Shown: piece by piece, positions 54,749 to 63,163 of the stretch
Numbering within the stretch: position 1 is the stretch's first letter
Layout of the letters: each line of letters opens with the position of its first letter
Assembly (NCBI RefSeq): GCF_007655305.1
Contig: NZ_VLOG01000053.1
Span: 48,633 to 112,632 of the forward strand
DNA length: 64,000 nt
Direction: 5' to 3'
Origin: Algoriphagus algorifonticola
GTDB lineage: Bacteria > Bacteroidota > Bacteroidia > Cytophagales > Cyclobacteriaceae
Made by a program: the position numbers and the translations under genes
Notes under the pieces: generated by a model
The model's database searches: none
What the model saw: only the letters and a program-made list of their open reading frames with translations
Told to the model about the DNA's origin: nothing

Positions 54749-55645
54749 ATGCTACTCAATACACGAATATCCGTACCGGATTTTATTAAAACCATCAAGT
54801 TGGATATTATCCTGATCACCAGCTATGCTATTACAGTGGGTGTCTTGGATCAGTATTCTTTGTTAAGTAAGATTTCCGTTCCCCTTGGAATAACAGCCGT
54901 GTTCGGTACTGCGGTATCCTTGTTATTGGCTTTTCGCACCAGCCAGTCGTATGAACGATGGTGGGAAGCACGAATAATATGGGGTGCCATTGTCAACGAT
55001 TCACGCACCCTCATCAGGCAAGCAATCTCCTTTTATGATAAAGATCATGAACAGTACATGGTGAAGACAAAGGAGATTGCTCAGCGTCAAATCATGTGGT
55101 GCTACGCATTAGGTGAATCCCTAAGAAGAATACCGTTTTCGGCACGAGTAAAAACATACATAGATGCACATTCTGACCAAATGAATGCTCAAAATGTGCC
55201 TAACGCCATTCTTCTGGAACATTCCAGAGCACTGGCCGATGCAAGAGAAAATTCAATGATCGATCCATTTCAACACGTGCAAATGGATGCTACGGTTGCC
55301 CGGTTGTGCGACTCGATGGGAAAATGCGAACGGATAAAAAATACAGTTTTTCCAAAAGCCTACAGCCTTTTGATCCACACCATCATTTACGTTTTTGCTA
55401 CGCTGCTCCCCTTCGGCCTGTCGGACGAATACCTTTTAGTGGAAATAGCCATTACCATCGGTATCCCTATCGTTTTTATTGCCATAGAAAAGACATCCAT
55501 TCTTATGCAAGATCCTTTTGAAAATAAGCCGATGGATATACCCATGACGGATTTGGCTCAGACAATTGAAATAAACATACGGCAGATGATTGATGATAGG
55601 GAAATCCCTGAAAAGGTTAACCCCTCAACTTATTACATTTTGTAA
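54749..55645 (+). CDS. Bestrophin family anion-channel protein
   Basis: A 298-aa protein with the bestrophin/UPF0187 pattern: LLAFRTSQSYERWWEARIIW, WGAIVNDSRTLIRQAISFY, and C-terminal DPFENKPMDIPMTDLA. Four membrane segments are expected. Bacterial bestrophins are ion channels, sometimes cation-selective. It follows the AlbA_2 gene and precedes the MgtC gene. Why it lies in a metal-resistance island is not evident; charge compensation during efflux is conceivable. Confidence 0.9.
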   Translation: MLLNTRISVPDFIKTIKLDIILITSYAITVGVLDQYSLLSKISVPLGITAVFGTAVSLLLAFRTSQSYERWWEARIIWGAIVNDSRTLIRQAISFYDKDHEQYMVKTKEIAQRQIMWCYALGESLRRIPFSARVKTYIDAHSDQMNAQNVPNAILLEHSRALADARENSMIDPFQHVQMDATVARLCDSMGKCERIKNTVFPKAYSLLIHTIIYVFATLLPFGLSDEYLLVEIAITIGIPIVFIAIEKTSILMQDPFENKPMDIPMTDLAQTIEINIRQMIDDREIPEKVNPSTYYIL

Positions 55646-55694
55646 CAACTAGACATAAGATAAAATATATGAAAACTCTAAATATCAATATCGC

Positions 55695-56126
55695 ATGGAC
55701 TTTCAAACTGAAATAGACCTGTTACCACGTTTGGTCATTGCCGTGGTGCTGGGCATAATAATTGGCATTGACAGGCAAATGCATGGTATTGAAGCCGGCA
55801 TACGCACTTATGCAGCCGTGTGCCTGGGTGCAACTTTAATAACAATCGTTAATTCGCACATTGAGGTGGGCGATCAAACCCGCATTGTAGCGAACATTGT
55901 TTCCGGTATCGGTTTTTTGGGTGCGGGCATTATCTTCAGGGATTCCTCCAATAACTCTGTTTCAGGCCTGACAACAGCGGCCACAATTTGGGCTACAGCC
56001 GGAGTAGGCATAGCGGTTGGTTATGGCATGTATTATATCAGCGTTACCGGAACGCTGCTAATCACCCTGCTGCTCGTTTTGCATCACTTACCTATTTTGA
56101 AAAAATACAATAAGCTACAAAAATGA
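55695..56126 (+). CDS. MgtC/SapB family membrane protein
   Basis: A 143-aa protein with the MgtC N-terminal pattern: RLVIAVVLGIIIGIDRQMHG, GIRTYAAVCLGATLITIV, GIGFLGAGIIFRDSSNN and GLTTAATIWATAGVGIAVG. Four to five membrane segments. It lacks the C-terminal soluble domain of longer MgtC proteins. The family is linked to magnesium homeostasis and ATPase regulation. It overlaps the start of the SPC-type ATPase by 4 bases (ATGA), which suggests a coupled role. Confidence 0.92.
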   Translation: MDFQTEIDLLPRLVIAVVLGIIIGIDRQMHGIEAGIRTYAAVCLGATLITIVNSHIEVGDQTRIVANIVSGIGFLGAGIIFRDSSNNSVSGLTTAATIWATAGVGIAVGYGMYYISVTGTLLITLLLVLHHLPILKKYNKLQK

Positions 56127-58615
56127 AAAAACTACAAATACAAATCCCACTCATTCTTCCGAAAGTACAGGATGAAAAAGATCAGTGTGTGGAGAAACTG
56201 ATCAATGCCCTACAGGATACAGAGGGGCTGGAAAAGGTACATGTGGCTGATGAAACCGACAATGGTGTGCCACAGCTCTGCTTTCACTACAATCCTGAAT
56301 TAATCTCTATCAATAGCATTCAACAAATAGCCAAGCGTACGGGAGCGGAGATTGGAGAAAAATACGGTCATAAATTAATTGAGGTGGAAGGTATTCGCCA
56401 TGTCAGACACGCTAGAAAAATTGAAGCGTCACTCAACAGGATGGATGGTATTCTACAGGCTGCGGTTTCTGCATCCGGAATGATAGGAATAGAGTTTGAA
56501 ACCTCAAAAATTAATGAGGAGAAGATCCTGACAGCTTTGCGCAAAGAAGGGCTCGATATTCTTGTCACTGATGTAGATGTGGAACGGTATATTAAAATAA
56601 CGGGAGTAGATCAGAATGAACCCGATCAAAAAGAACATGACCATCCGGATGGTGAAGAAGATCATGGGCACTCTGATGGTGGTATTTTCGGAAAAAACAC
56701 AGAGCTGATCTTTTCCATTATCTGCGGTGCATTTTTGGGTATAGGTTTCGGCCTTTCCTATGTAGATACAATTCCTTCCTGGGTCAGCCTTTCACTTTAC
56801 ATCGGGGCATATTTCTTTGGTGGATATTTTACAGCTAAGGAAGCCATCCAAACGGTTGCCAAGGGCGGCTTTGAGATTGATTTCCTTATGCTCGTGGCAG
56901 CCATTGGTGCAGCCATCTTGGGTGAATGGGCAGAAGGCGCATTACTGCTGTTCCTCTTTAGCATGGGGCATGCGCTGGAACACTACGCCATGAACAAGGC
57001 AAGGAAATCAATAGCTGCTTTAGCTGAACTCACGCCTAAAACAGCATTGCTCAAGAGAAATGGTAAAACAGAAGAAGTTGGTATAGAAGAACTGAAGATT
57101 GGAGACATCATCGTGGTGAAGCCCAATAGCAAAATCCCGGCTGATGGGGTAATCGTCAGCGGTACGAGCAGTGTAAATCAGGCTCCGATAACCGGGGAAA
57201 GTGTGCCCGTAGATAAACAGCCAGTGGATGATCCTGATAAAGACTGGTCGCAGGAGGATGATATCAAAGACCAGAACCGTGCTTTTTCCGGCACCATCAA
57301 TGGCAACAATACACTGGAAATCAAAGTCATCAAAGAGGCAAAAGATTCTACGCTTTCTCGGTTGGTGAAACTGGTAAACGAAGCTCAAACGCAAAAATCG
57401 CCTACCCAACTGCTTACTGATAAGTTTGAGAAGATTTTTGTGCCTTCAGTTTTGGCCCTCGTGGTGATTTTGCTTTTTGCTTTTCTGGTGATAGATGAAA
57501 CATTCAGTGAAAGCTTCTATCGGGCCATGGCTGTGCTGGTAGCTGCAAGCCCCTGTGCTTTGGCCATTTCCACCCCTAGTGCAGTGCTCAGCGGAGTAGC
57601 CAGGGCTGCGAGAGGTGGCGTACTTATCAAAGGCGGGCGACCACTGGAAGACCTGGGAGTGCTTACGGCTTTGGCTTTTGACAAAACAGGGACCCTTACA
57701 GAAGGCAAACCAAAGCTTACCAAGGTGGTTGCTCTACAAGATATTGGCGAAGATGAAATGCTGAAAATAGCAGTGGCAGTAGAAGGATTAAGTGACCATC
57801 CTTTGGCTAAAGCTGTGGTGCGAGACGGCAAAGAGCGATTGAAAGGTACTGATATTCCTGAGGCAAAAGACTTAGAAGCCGTTTTGGGAAAAGGAATTAA
57901 GGCTTCTTTAGGAAATGACAAAATCTATATTGGAAACTTGGATTTGTATGAAGAACTAGACGATAAAAAACCATCCAATGAAATAGAGGAACAGGTCAAA
58001 AATCTGGAATCAGATGGTAACACCACCATGCTCATCAGGCAAAATGACAATTACATAGGCATCATTGCCCTGATGGATACCCCGAGAAAAGAGGCCAAAG
58101 AAACCTTGAAGCAACTGAAGAAAATCGGCATCAAGCGTATGATCATGCTTACCGGTGATAACCAAAAAGTAGCCGATGCGGTAGCCAAGGAAATTGGCCT
58201 TACAGATGCTTGGGGAAGTTTGCTTCCCGAGGAAAAAGTAGAAGCCATTAAAAAACTCCGCAAAACAGAAGACAAAGTAGCTATGGTAGGCGATGGTGTA
58301 AATGATGCTCCGGCCATGGCCAACAGTACAGTGGGCATTGCCATGGGAGCAGCGGGAAGCGATGTAGCCCTGGAAACAGCAGATATTGCATTAATGGCAG
58401 ACAAACTGGAAACCTTGCCTTTTGCTATCGGCCTGAGCCGAAAAGCCAAAGGAATTATCAGGCAAAACCTTTGGGTGAGTTTGGGAATCGTTGCGATTCT
58501 GATTCCCTCAACCATTTTAGGATGGGCCAATATAGGTATTGCGGTACTGATTCACGAAGGTTCTACGCTGGTGGTGGTGTTTAATGCGTTGAGGTTGTTA
58601 GCGTATAAGAAATAG
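56123..58615 (+). CDS. P1B-4-type metal ATPase (SPC motif) with N-terminal HMA-like domains
   Basis: An 830-aa heavy-metal P-type ATPase. The membrane motif is SPC at residues 476-478 (VAASPCALAISTPSAVL), the P1B-4 signature linked to Co, Zn or Fe(II), where Cu/Zn pumps have CPx. DKTGTLTEG and VGDGVNDAPAM are intact. The N-terminal 190 residues contain two HMA-like ferredoxin folds (VRHARKIEASLNRMDGILQA) without CxxC, and then a His/Asp stretch (KEHDHPDGEEDHGH). P1B-4 pumps usually lack such domains. It is coupled to mgtC by a 4-base overlap. Confidence 0.93.
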   Translation: MKKLQIQIPLILPKVQDEKDQCVEKLINALQDTEGLEKVHVADETDNGVPQLCFHYNPELISINSIQQIAKRTGAEIGEKYGHKLIEVEGIRHVRHARKIEASLNRMDGILQAAVSASGMIGIEFETSKINEEKILTALRKEGLDILVTDVDVERYIKITGVDQNEPDQKEHDHPDGEEDHGHSDGGIFGKNTELIFSIICGAFLGIGFGLSYVDTIPSWVSLSLYIGAYFFGGYFTAKEAIQTVAKGGFEIDFLMLVAAIGAAILGEWAEGALLLFLFSMGHALEHYAMNKARKSIAALAELTPKTALLKRNGKTEEVGIEELKIGDIIVVKPNSKIPADGVIVSGTSSVNQAPITGESVPVDKQPVDDPDKDWSQEDDIKDQNRAFSGTINGNNTLEIKVIKEAKDSTLSRLVKLVNEAQTQKSPTQLLTDKFEKIFVPSVLALVVILLFAFLVIDETFSESFYRAMAVLVAASPCALAISTPSAVLSGVARAARGGVLIKGGRPLEDLGVLTALAFDKTGTLTEGKPKLTKVVALQDIGEDEMLKIAVAVEGLSDHPLAKAVVRDGKERLKGTDIPEAKDLEAVLGKGIKASLGNDKIYIGNLDLYEELDDKKPSNEIEEQVKNLESDGNTTMLIRQNDNYIGIIALMDTPRKEAKETLKQLKKIGIKRMIMLTGDNQKVADAVAKEIGLTDAWGSLLPEEKVEAIKKLRKTEDKVAMVGDGVNDAPAMANSTVGIAMGAAGSDVALETADIALMADKLETLPFAIGLSRKAKGIIRQNLWVSLGIVAILIPSTILGWANIGIAVLIHEGSTLVVVFNALRLLAYKK

Positions 58616-58781
58616 AAATTTAAAAGTTGGCACTGGGCAGTTGCCAAAAAGAAAACAGTTGGCGAGTAAGCTGCTGGCGTGCTGATTTAATGGCTGGATA
58701 GTAAAGGACTGACCTGGCGATTAGAGGGGATAGTTTTCGTCTTTGTGATGCGAGGGCTGTAAAAATTTTGAAATTGGCTAA

Positions 58782-59708
58782 ATGAAAAGTAAAAGAAATC
58801 CCAATGCAATATCTGAAAAAGGGTTAAAAACCACCCTGACTGGTATTGTTGGAAGTGCACTATTGGCTATTGTAAAAGCATTGGGAGGCATTTTCGGCCA
58901 TTCCTATGCCCTGATTGCGGATGCCATAGAATCCGAAGCAGATGTCTTTACCTCTACCATGCTGTGGGTTGGCTTGAAGTGGTCGGCAAAGCCCGCTGAC
59001 GAAAATCACCCCTATGGTCATGGAAAAGCCGAAGCGTTAATTGCTTTGGTCATTCCCTGGCATTGGTAATAGCTACTTGTATTGTCATCTGGGATAGCTG
59101 GCTGCACATTATAAAACCGCACAAAACCCGGCTCCTTATACACTTATCATCTTGGTGGTGGTAATAATGACTAAAGAACTTTTGTACCGCTATTTACCGA
59201 AAATGAGAACTGAAATCAATAGCCGTGCAATAAAAGCAGATGCCTTTCTCCACAGAAGTGATGCCATCACTTCTGCGGCTGCCTTCATAGGGATTTCCAT
59301 TGCAGTGATTGGCGGAGAGGGTTATGAAGTAGCTGATGACTTTGCTGCCCTCTTAGCAGGTGGGTTCGTCATTTACAATGCTTATGGCATTGCTCGTCCC
59401 GCTACTGGTGAACTGTTAGATGAAGCCCTGGAGCCTGGACTTCAGGAGGAAATCGCTAGGATTGAAGAGAACGTAAATGCTGTGCAGCACGAATAAAAGT
59501 GCCATTCCCGGAAAATGGTCACTGGCTACCATGTTGATTTACATATCTGGATCAATGGTGAATTGACGGTAAAACATGTCCATGATATAGCCCATGAAAT
59601 AAAGGACAAAATAATGAAAAAGTACCTCGTGTATTGAATGTACATATTCATGTGGAGCCAAATTCATCGCAAAAAGAAAGTTGGAATGATCAAAGAACTC
59701 GAAAATAA
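58782..59708 (+). pseudogene. Cation diffusion facilitator (CDF) exporter, multiply disrupted
   Basis: The reading frame is a CDF protein: NAISEKGLKTTLTGIVGSAL, the zinc-site ALIADAIESEADVFTS, HPYGHGKAEALIAL, then in other frames HRSDAITSAAAFIG, VRKM-type CHSRKMVTGYHVDLHI and LNVHIHVEPNS. Three lesions break it: a frameshift near 59050-59070, an in-frame TAA at 59494-59496, and a frameshift near 59610-59620. The motifs around each site are conserved, so the gene is a recent pseudogene or a sequencing-error victim. A functional form would export Zn/Co/Fe to the periplasm. Its 3' end overlaps the fur start. Confidence 0.8.
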
Positions 59709-60102
59709 ACTCAAGGAGAAGGACATCCGGCCAACCGCCATGCGGCTGTTGGTGCTGGAAGCCCTGACCATTCAGGAGGCAGCCATCAGCCTTTCTGACC
59801 TGGAAAAAGCATTTGAAAAGTCAGACAGGGTTACACTATTCCGCACCCTGAAGACCTTTCAGGAAAAGGGACTGGTGCACAGTATAGATGACGGTACCGG
59901 AGCACCTAAATACGCCTTATGCGAAGAAGGCTGTGAATGCAATATTGAACGGGATTTGCACGTACATTTCCATTGCCGGGTATGCAGTGAAACCTTCTGT
60001 TTGCCCAAGTACAAAATCCCTGAAATTGACCTGCCCGGTAAGTTCATAGGTGAAGAAGCCAACCTGGTGGTAAAGGGTATTTGTGGTAAGTGTGCAGGAT
60101 GA
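59686..60102 (+). CDS. Fur-family metal-responsive regulator
   Basis: From the ATG at 59686 (MIKELENKLKEKDIRPTAMR) it has 138 aa. The winged helix is visible (RVTLFRTLKTFQEKGLVHSI). The metal sites follow: CEEGCECNIERDLHVHFHCR, CSETFC and the C-terminal GICGKCAG. The pattern fits a Zur- or PerR-like repressor; the metal is not certain. It probably controls neighbouring Zn/Cd genes. It begins within the remains of the CDF gene. Confidence 0.88.
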   Translation: MIKELENKLKEKDIRPTAMRLLVLEALTIQEAAISLSDLEKAFEKSDRVTLFRTLKTFQEKGLVHSIDDGTGAPKYALCEEGCECNIERDLHVHFHCRVCSETFCLPKYKIPEIDLPGKFIGEEANLVVKGICGKCAG

Positions 60103-60215
60103 AAATTGCAATGACTGTGCATTGTGTTTACACGTATTTTCAGGTAGGTACTTAACAAGATGAGATTCAATACTCATAATCATGTATGCCCCACGAACTT
60201 CTTAAAGCAATCACT

Positions 60216-60521
60216 ATGGACGAAAACAAAATCACTTGCAAGCTCACTACTCTGGAGCTGAGGTTAAGAAAAGCTACTGTGATAGCTTCCTTAAAAGAGA
60301 TGGTATTAGAAAAACAGGAACTTGTCAACGGGTTCAGGTACAGGTTTGATGGCTCGGATCAAACGCTGGACCTAATCAGCGACTTCATCAAAACCGAACG
60401 GCTTTGCTGTGACTTTTTCACTTTCAGTCTTACGGTTGCCGGGCCAAGATCTCCTATCTGGCTTGAACTATCAGGGCCCGGTGGAGCAAAAGCATTTATC
60501 GAAAACGAGATAGAATTCTAG
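60216..60521 (+). CDS. Small Cys-containing protein of metal islands, unknown
   Basis: A 101-aa soluble protein from the ATG at 60216 (MDENKITCKLTTLELRLRKA). It shows RLCCDFFTFSLTV and the ending PIWLELSGPGGAKAFIENE. This C-C pair plus GP-W-E pattern is seen in short proteins near mercury or zinc resistance genes in many bacteria, as far as I recall. It might be a metal sensor or carrier, but no function is established. A start at 60186 is also possible. Confidence 0.6.
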   Translation: MDENKITCKLTTLELRLRKATVIASLKEMVLEKQELVNGFRYRFDGSDQTLDLISDFIKTERLCCDFFTFSLTVAGPRSPIWLELSGPGGAKAFIENEIEF

Positions 60522-60539
60522 ATTTAACCCAAGCCGAAC

Positions 60540-61157
60540 ATGACCACCTTACTCACCGGTACCATCATGCTCAGTCTCCTGCACGGTCTGATCCCCAGCC
60601 ATTGGTTGCTTGTGCTGGCACTGAAAGAACGGTTTGGCTGGCAAGGTAGCAAGACGGTTCGCATTGCGGCTATGGCAGCTCTGGCTCATTCGCTGAGTAC
60701 CTTTCTGTTGGGCGTGTTTCTGGGCTTATTCAGCCTTTCACTGGCAGAAACGCTTAACAGTTACACCCGTTGGGTCATTCCTGCTTTGCTCATTGCCATA
60801 GGGTTCTATTTCATCATCCAACACCACAGACACCATCATTTTCACTTCAATGAAAAGCAAAAGCTGGACCAGGCCGGAGCAACACAAGTAGTGACCTTGC
60901 TGGTATTTATGATGTTTCTTTCCCCCTGCCTGGAAATTGAAGCCTACTTTCTGATGGCAGGGACTCATGGATGGCCGATGATCCTGACCGTGGGCTTGCT
61001 CTACACCATCGTTTCCGTGTTAGGGATCACCTTTTGGGTGTACCTCGCCCAGAAAGGCCTGCACCGTTTCAACTGGCACAGGCTGGAGCATAATACCGGG
61101 CTGGTTTCGGGGTGCATCCTCATTGTCACGGGCATCATTTCCTTTTTCACACATTAA
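60540..61157 (+). CDS. NiCoT/UreH-like membrane protein with His-rich loop
   Basis: A 205-aa membrane protein. The first helix carries SLLHGLIPSHWLLVLAL, similar to the HxxxD/H helix of nickel/cobalt transporters and HupE/UreJ-type proteins. A His cluster follows helix 4 (QHHRHHHFHF). Then come FLSPCLEIEAYFLMAG and a final helix pair. It may export or import Ni/Co/Zn. It overlaps none of its neighbours but lies 18 bases after the 101-aa gene and 13 before the ATPase start. Confidence 0.7.
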   Translation: MTTLLTGTIMLSLLHGLIPSHWLLVLALKERFGWQGSKTVRIAAMAALAHSLSTFLLGVFLGLFSLSLAETLNSYTRWVIPALLIAIGFYFIIQHHRHHHFHFNEKQKLDQAGATQVVTLLVFMMFLSPCLEIEAYFLMAGTHGWPMILTVGLLYTIVSVLGITFWVYLAQKGLHRFNWHRLEHNTGLVSGCILIVTGIISFFTH

Positions 61158-61170
61158 AACAGACAAGCGT

Positions 61171-63123
61171 ATGACTAATACTAACAATATAGACAACAAA
61201 GCCTGCTGCAGCACCGACCAGCATCCGGACAAACCAAAAAAGCAGGAGGAAAAAACCTCCTCCAGTTTCCTGCAAACCTGGGGAAGTGGTATTGTAAGCC
61301 TTGTCATTCTGCTTGCAGGAATAGCCGCTGATCAATGGGGACAGCCTGCATTTTTCCAGGGATGGATCCGCATAGGCTGGTATGTGCTGGCCTATTTGCC
61401 TGTGGGTTGGCCGGTATTGGTCAAAGGCTGGAAGTCCATACTGAAAGGTGATGTGTTCACTGAATTTTTCCTCATGGGCATAGCCACTCTGGGAGCTTTT
61501 GCCATAGGCGAATATCCTGAGGCGGTGGCGGTGATGCTTTTCTATGCCATCGGGGAGCTGTTTCAGGATGCAGCAGTGAACAGGGCCAAACGCAACATCA
61601 AAGCCCTGCTGGACATACGCCCGGATTCGGCCTCTGTATATAGAAGCGGGCAAATGGTGTCCGTACACCCGGAAGAAGTACAAATTGGGGAAACCATACA
61701 GGTGAAACCCGGAGAAAAAGTACCGCTCGATGGGGAAATGATCAGTGAAAAAAGCAGCTTCAATACTTCCGCCCTGACTGGTGAAAGTAAACCTGCCACC
61801 TACAACAAAGGAGAAAATGTGCTGGCTGGGATGGTGAATCTCGACAGGCTGATTGAGCTGAAAGTAACCAGACGGTTCAACGAAAGTTCACTTGCCCGCA
61901 TCTTGGAGCTGGTGCAGAACGCCACCGCCCGCAAGGCAAAAACCGAGCAGTTCATCCGTAAGTTTGCACGGGTTTACACACCCATTGTTACCTTTCTGGC
62001 AGTGGGATTGACCTTCCTGCCTTACTTTTTTGTAGAAAACTATGTGTTTGAAGACTGGCTTTACCGGGCATTAATCTTTTTGGTGATCTCATGTCCCTGT
62101 GCGCTTGTCATTTCTATTCCACTTGGTTATTTCGGAGGGATTGGGGCAGCTTCCCGCAAAGGCATCCTGTTCAAAGGTTCCAACTTTCTTGACCTCATGA
62201 CCCAAGTAAATACCGTGGTGATGGACAAAACAGGCACGCTTACCAAGGGAGTGTTTGAGGTTCAGAAAGCAGTGACCATGGACGGAATCACCACAGATTG
62301 GCTGAGTTTGGCGGCAGCAATGGAAAGCAAATCCACCCATCCCATCGCAAAAGCCATTACAGAGTATGCTAAAAAGCAGGGCAAAGAAATTTCAGAACCC
62401 GAGCAACAGGAAGAAATAGCCGGGCACGGTCTGAAAGGAAAAGTAAATGGCAAGCATGTGCTCATCGGCAATCAAAAGCTGATGGACAAGGAGGGGATCG
62501 TTACCTGTGCTGATGCTGCCGGAGAGGTTAATACCGTCATCCATATAGCCGTTGACCAAAAATATGCCGGTTACCTGGTGATAGCAGATGAACTCAAAGA
62601 GGATGCTGCCCAGGCAATCAATGCCTTACACAAATCAGGAGTTCGGGAACTGATCATGCTATCAGGAGACAAGGATGCTGTGACTCAACAAGTAGCAAAA
62701 ACACTGGGTATAGACAAGGCTTTTGGAGACTTGCTGCCCGAGCAAAAGGTGGAGAAGGTGGAAGAGTTGAAAAAAGACGCCAACCGTGTCATCGCCTTTG
62801 TGGGTGATGGCATCAATGATGCCCCCGTATTGGCCTTGGCCGATGTGGGCATGGCCATGGGAGGCCTGGGCAGTGATGCCGCCATCGAGACGGCCGATGT
62901 GGTCATCCAGACCGACCAGCCCTCTAAAATTGCCACTGCCATCCAGATTGGCAAACAAACCAAACGGATCGTATGGCAAAATATCAGCCTGGCCTTTGGG
63001 GTGAAGCTCATTGTGTTGGCACTGGGAGCCGGAGGCCTGGCTACCATGTGGGAAGCTGTCTTTGCCGATGTAGGTGTGGCGCTGTTGGCAATATTGAATG
63101 CCGTGAGGATACAGAGAAACTAA
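61171..63123 (+). CDS. zntA: ZntA/CadA-type Zn/Cd/Pb P1B ATPase (CPC motif)
   Basis: From the ATG at 61171 (MTNTNNIDNKACCSTDQHPD) the protein has 650 aa. It lacks an N-terminal HMA domain but has a Cys-Cys pair at 11-12. The membrane motif is CPC at residues 308-310 (VISCPCALVISIPLGYF), the P1B-2 signature. DKTGTLTKG and VGDGINDAPVLA are intact, and the C-terminal DVGVALLAILNAVR carries the usual Asp. It exports Zn(II)/Cd(II)/Pb(II). It lies at the end of the Fur-associated gene group. Confidence 0.93.
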   Translation: MTNTNNIDNKACCSTDQHPDKPKKQEEKTSSSFLQTWGSGIVSLVILLAGIAADQWGQPAFFQGWIRIGWYVLAYLPVGWPVLVKGWKSILKGDVFTEFFLMGIATLGAFAIGEYPEAVAVMLFYAIGELFQDAAVNRAKRNIKALLDIRPDSASVYRSGQMVSVHPEEVQIGETIQVKPGEKVPLDGEMISEKSSFNTSALTGESKPATYNKGENVLAGMVNLDRLIELKVTRRFNESSLARILELVQNATARKAKTEQFIRKFARVYTPIVTFLAVGLTFLPYFFVENYVFEDWLYRALIFLVISCPCALVISIPLGYFGGIGAASRKGILFKGSNFLDLMTQVNTVVMDKTGTLTKGVFEVQKAVTMDGITTDWLSLAAAMESKSTHPIAKAITEYAKKQGKEISEPEQQEEIAGHGLKGKVNGKHVLIGNQKLMDKEGIVTCADAAGEVNTVIHIAVDQKYAGYLVIADELKEDAAQAINALHKSGVRELIMLSGDKDAVTQQVAKTLGIDKAFGDLLPEQKVEKVEELKKDANRVIAFVGDGINDAPVLALADVGMAMGGLGSDAAIETADVVIQTDQPSKIATAIQIGKQTKRIVWQNISLAFGVKLIVLALGAGGLATMWEAVFADVGVALLAILNAVRIQRN

Positions 63124-63163
63124 GAATACTTTAAGCCATGAAAATAATAAACTCAGTTTTTAA

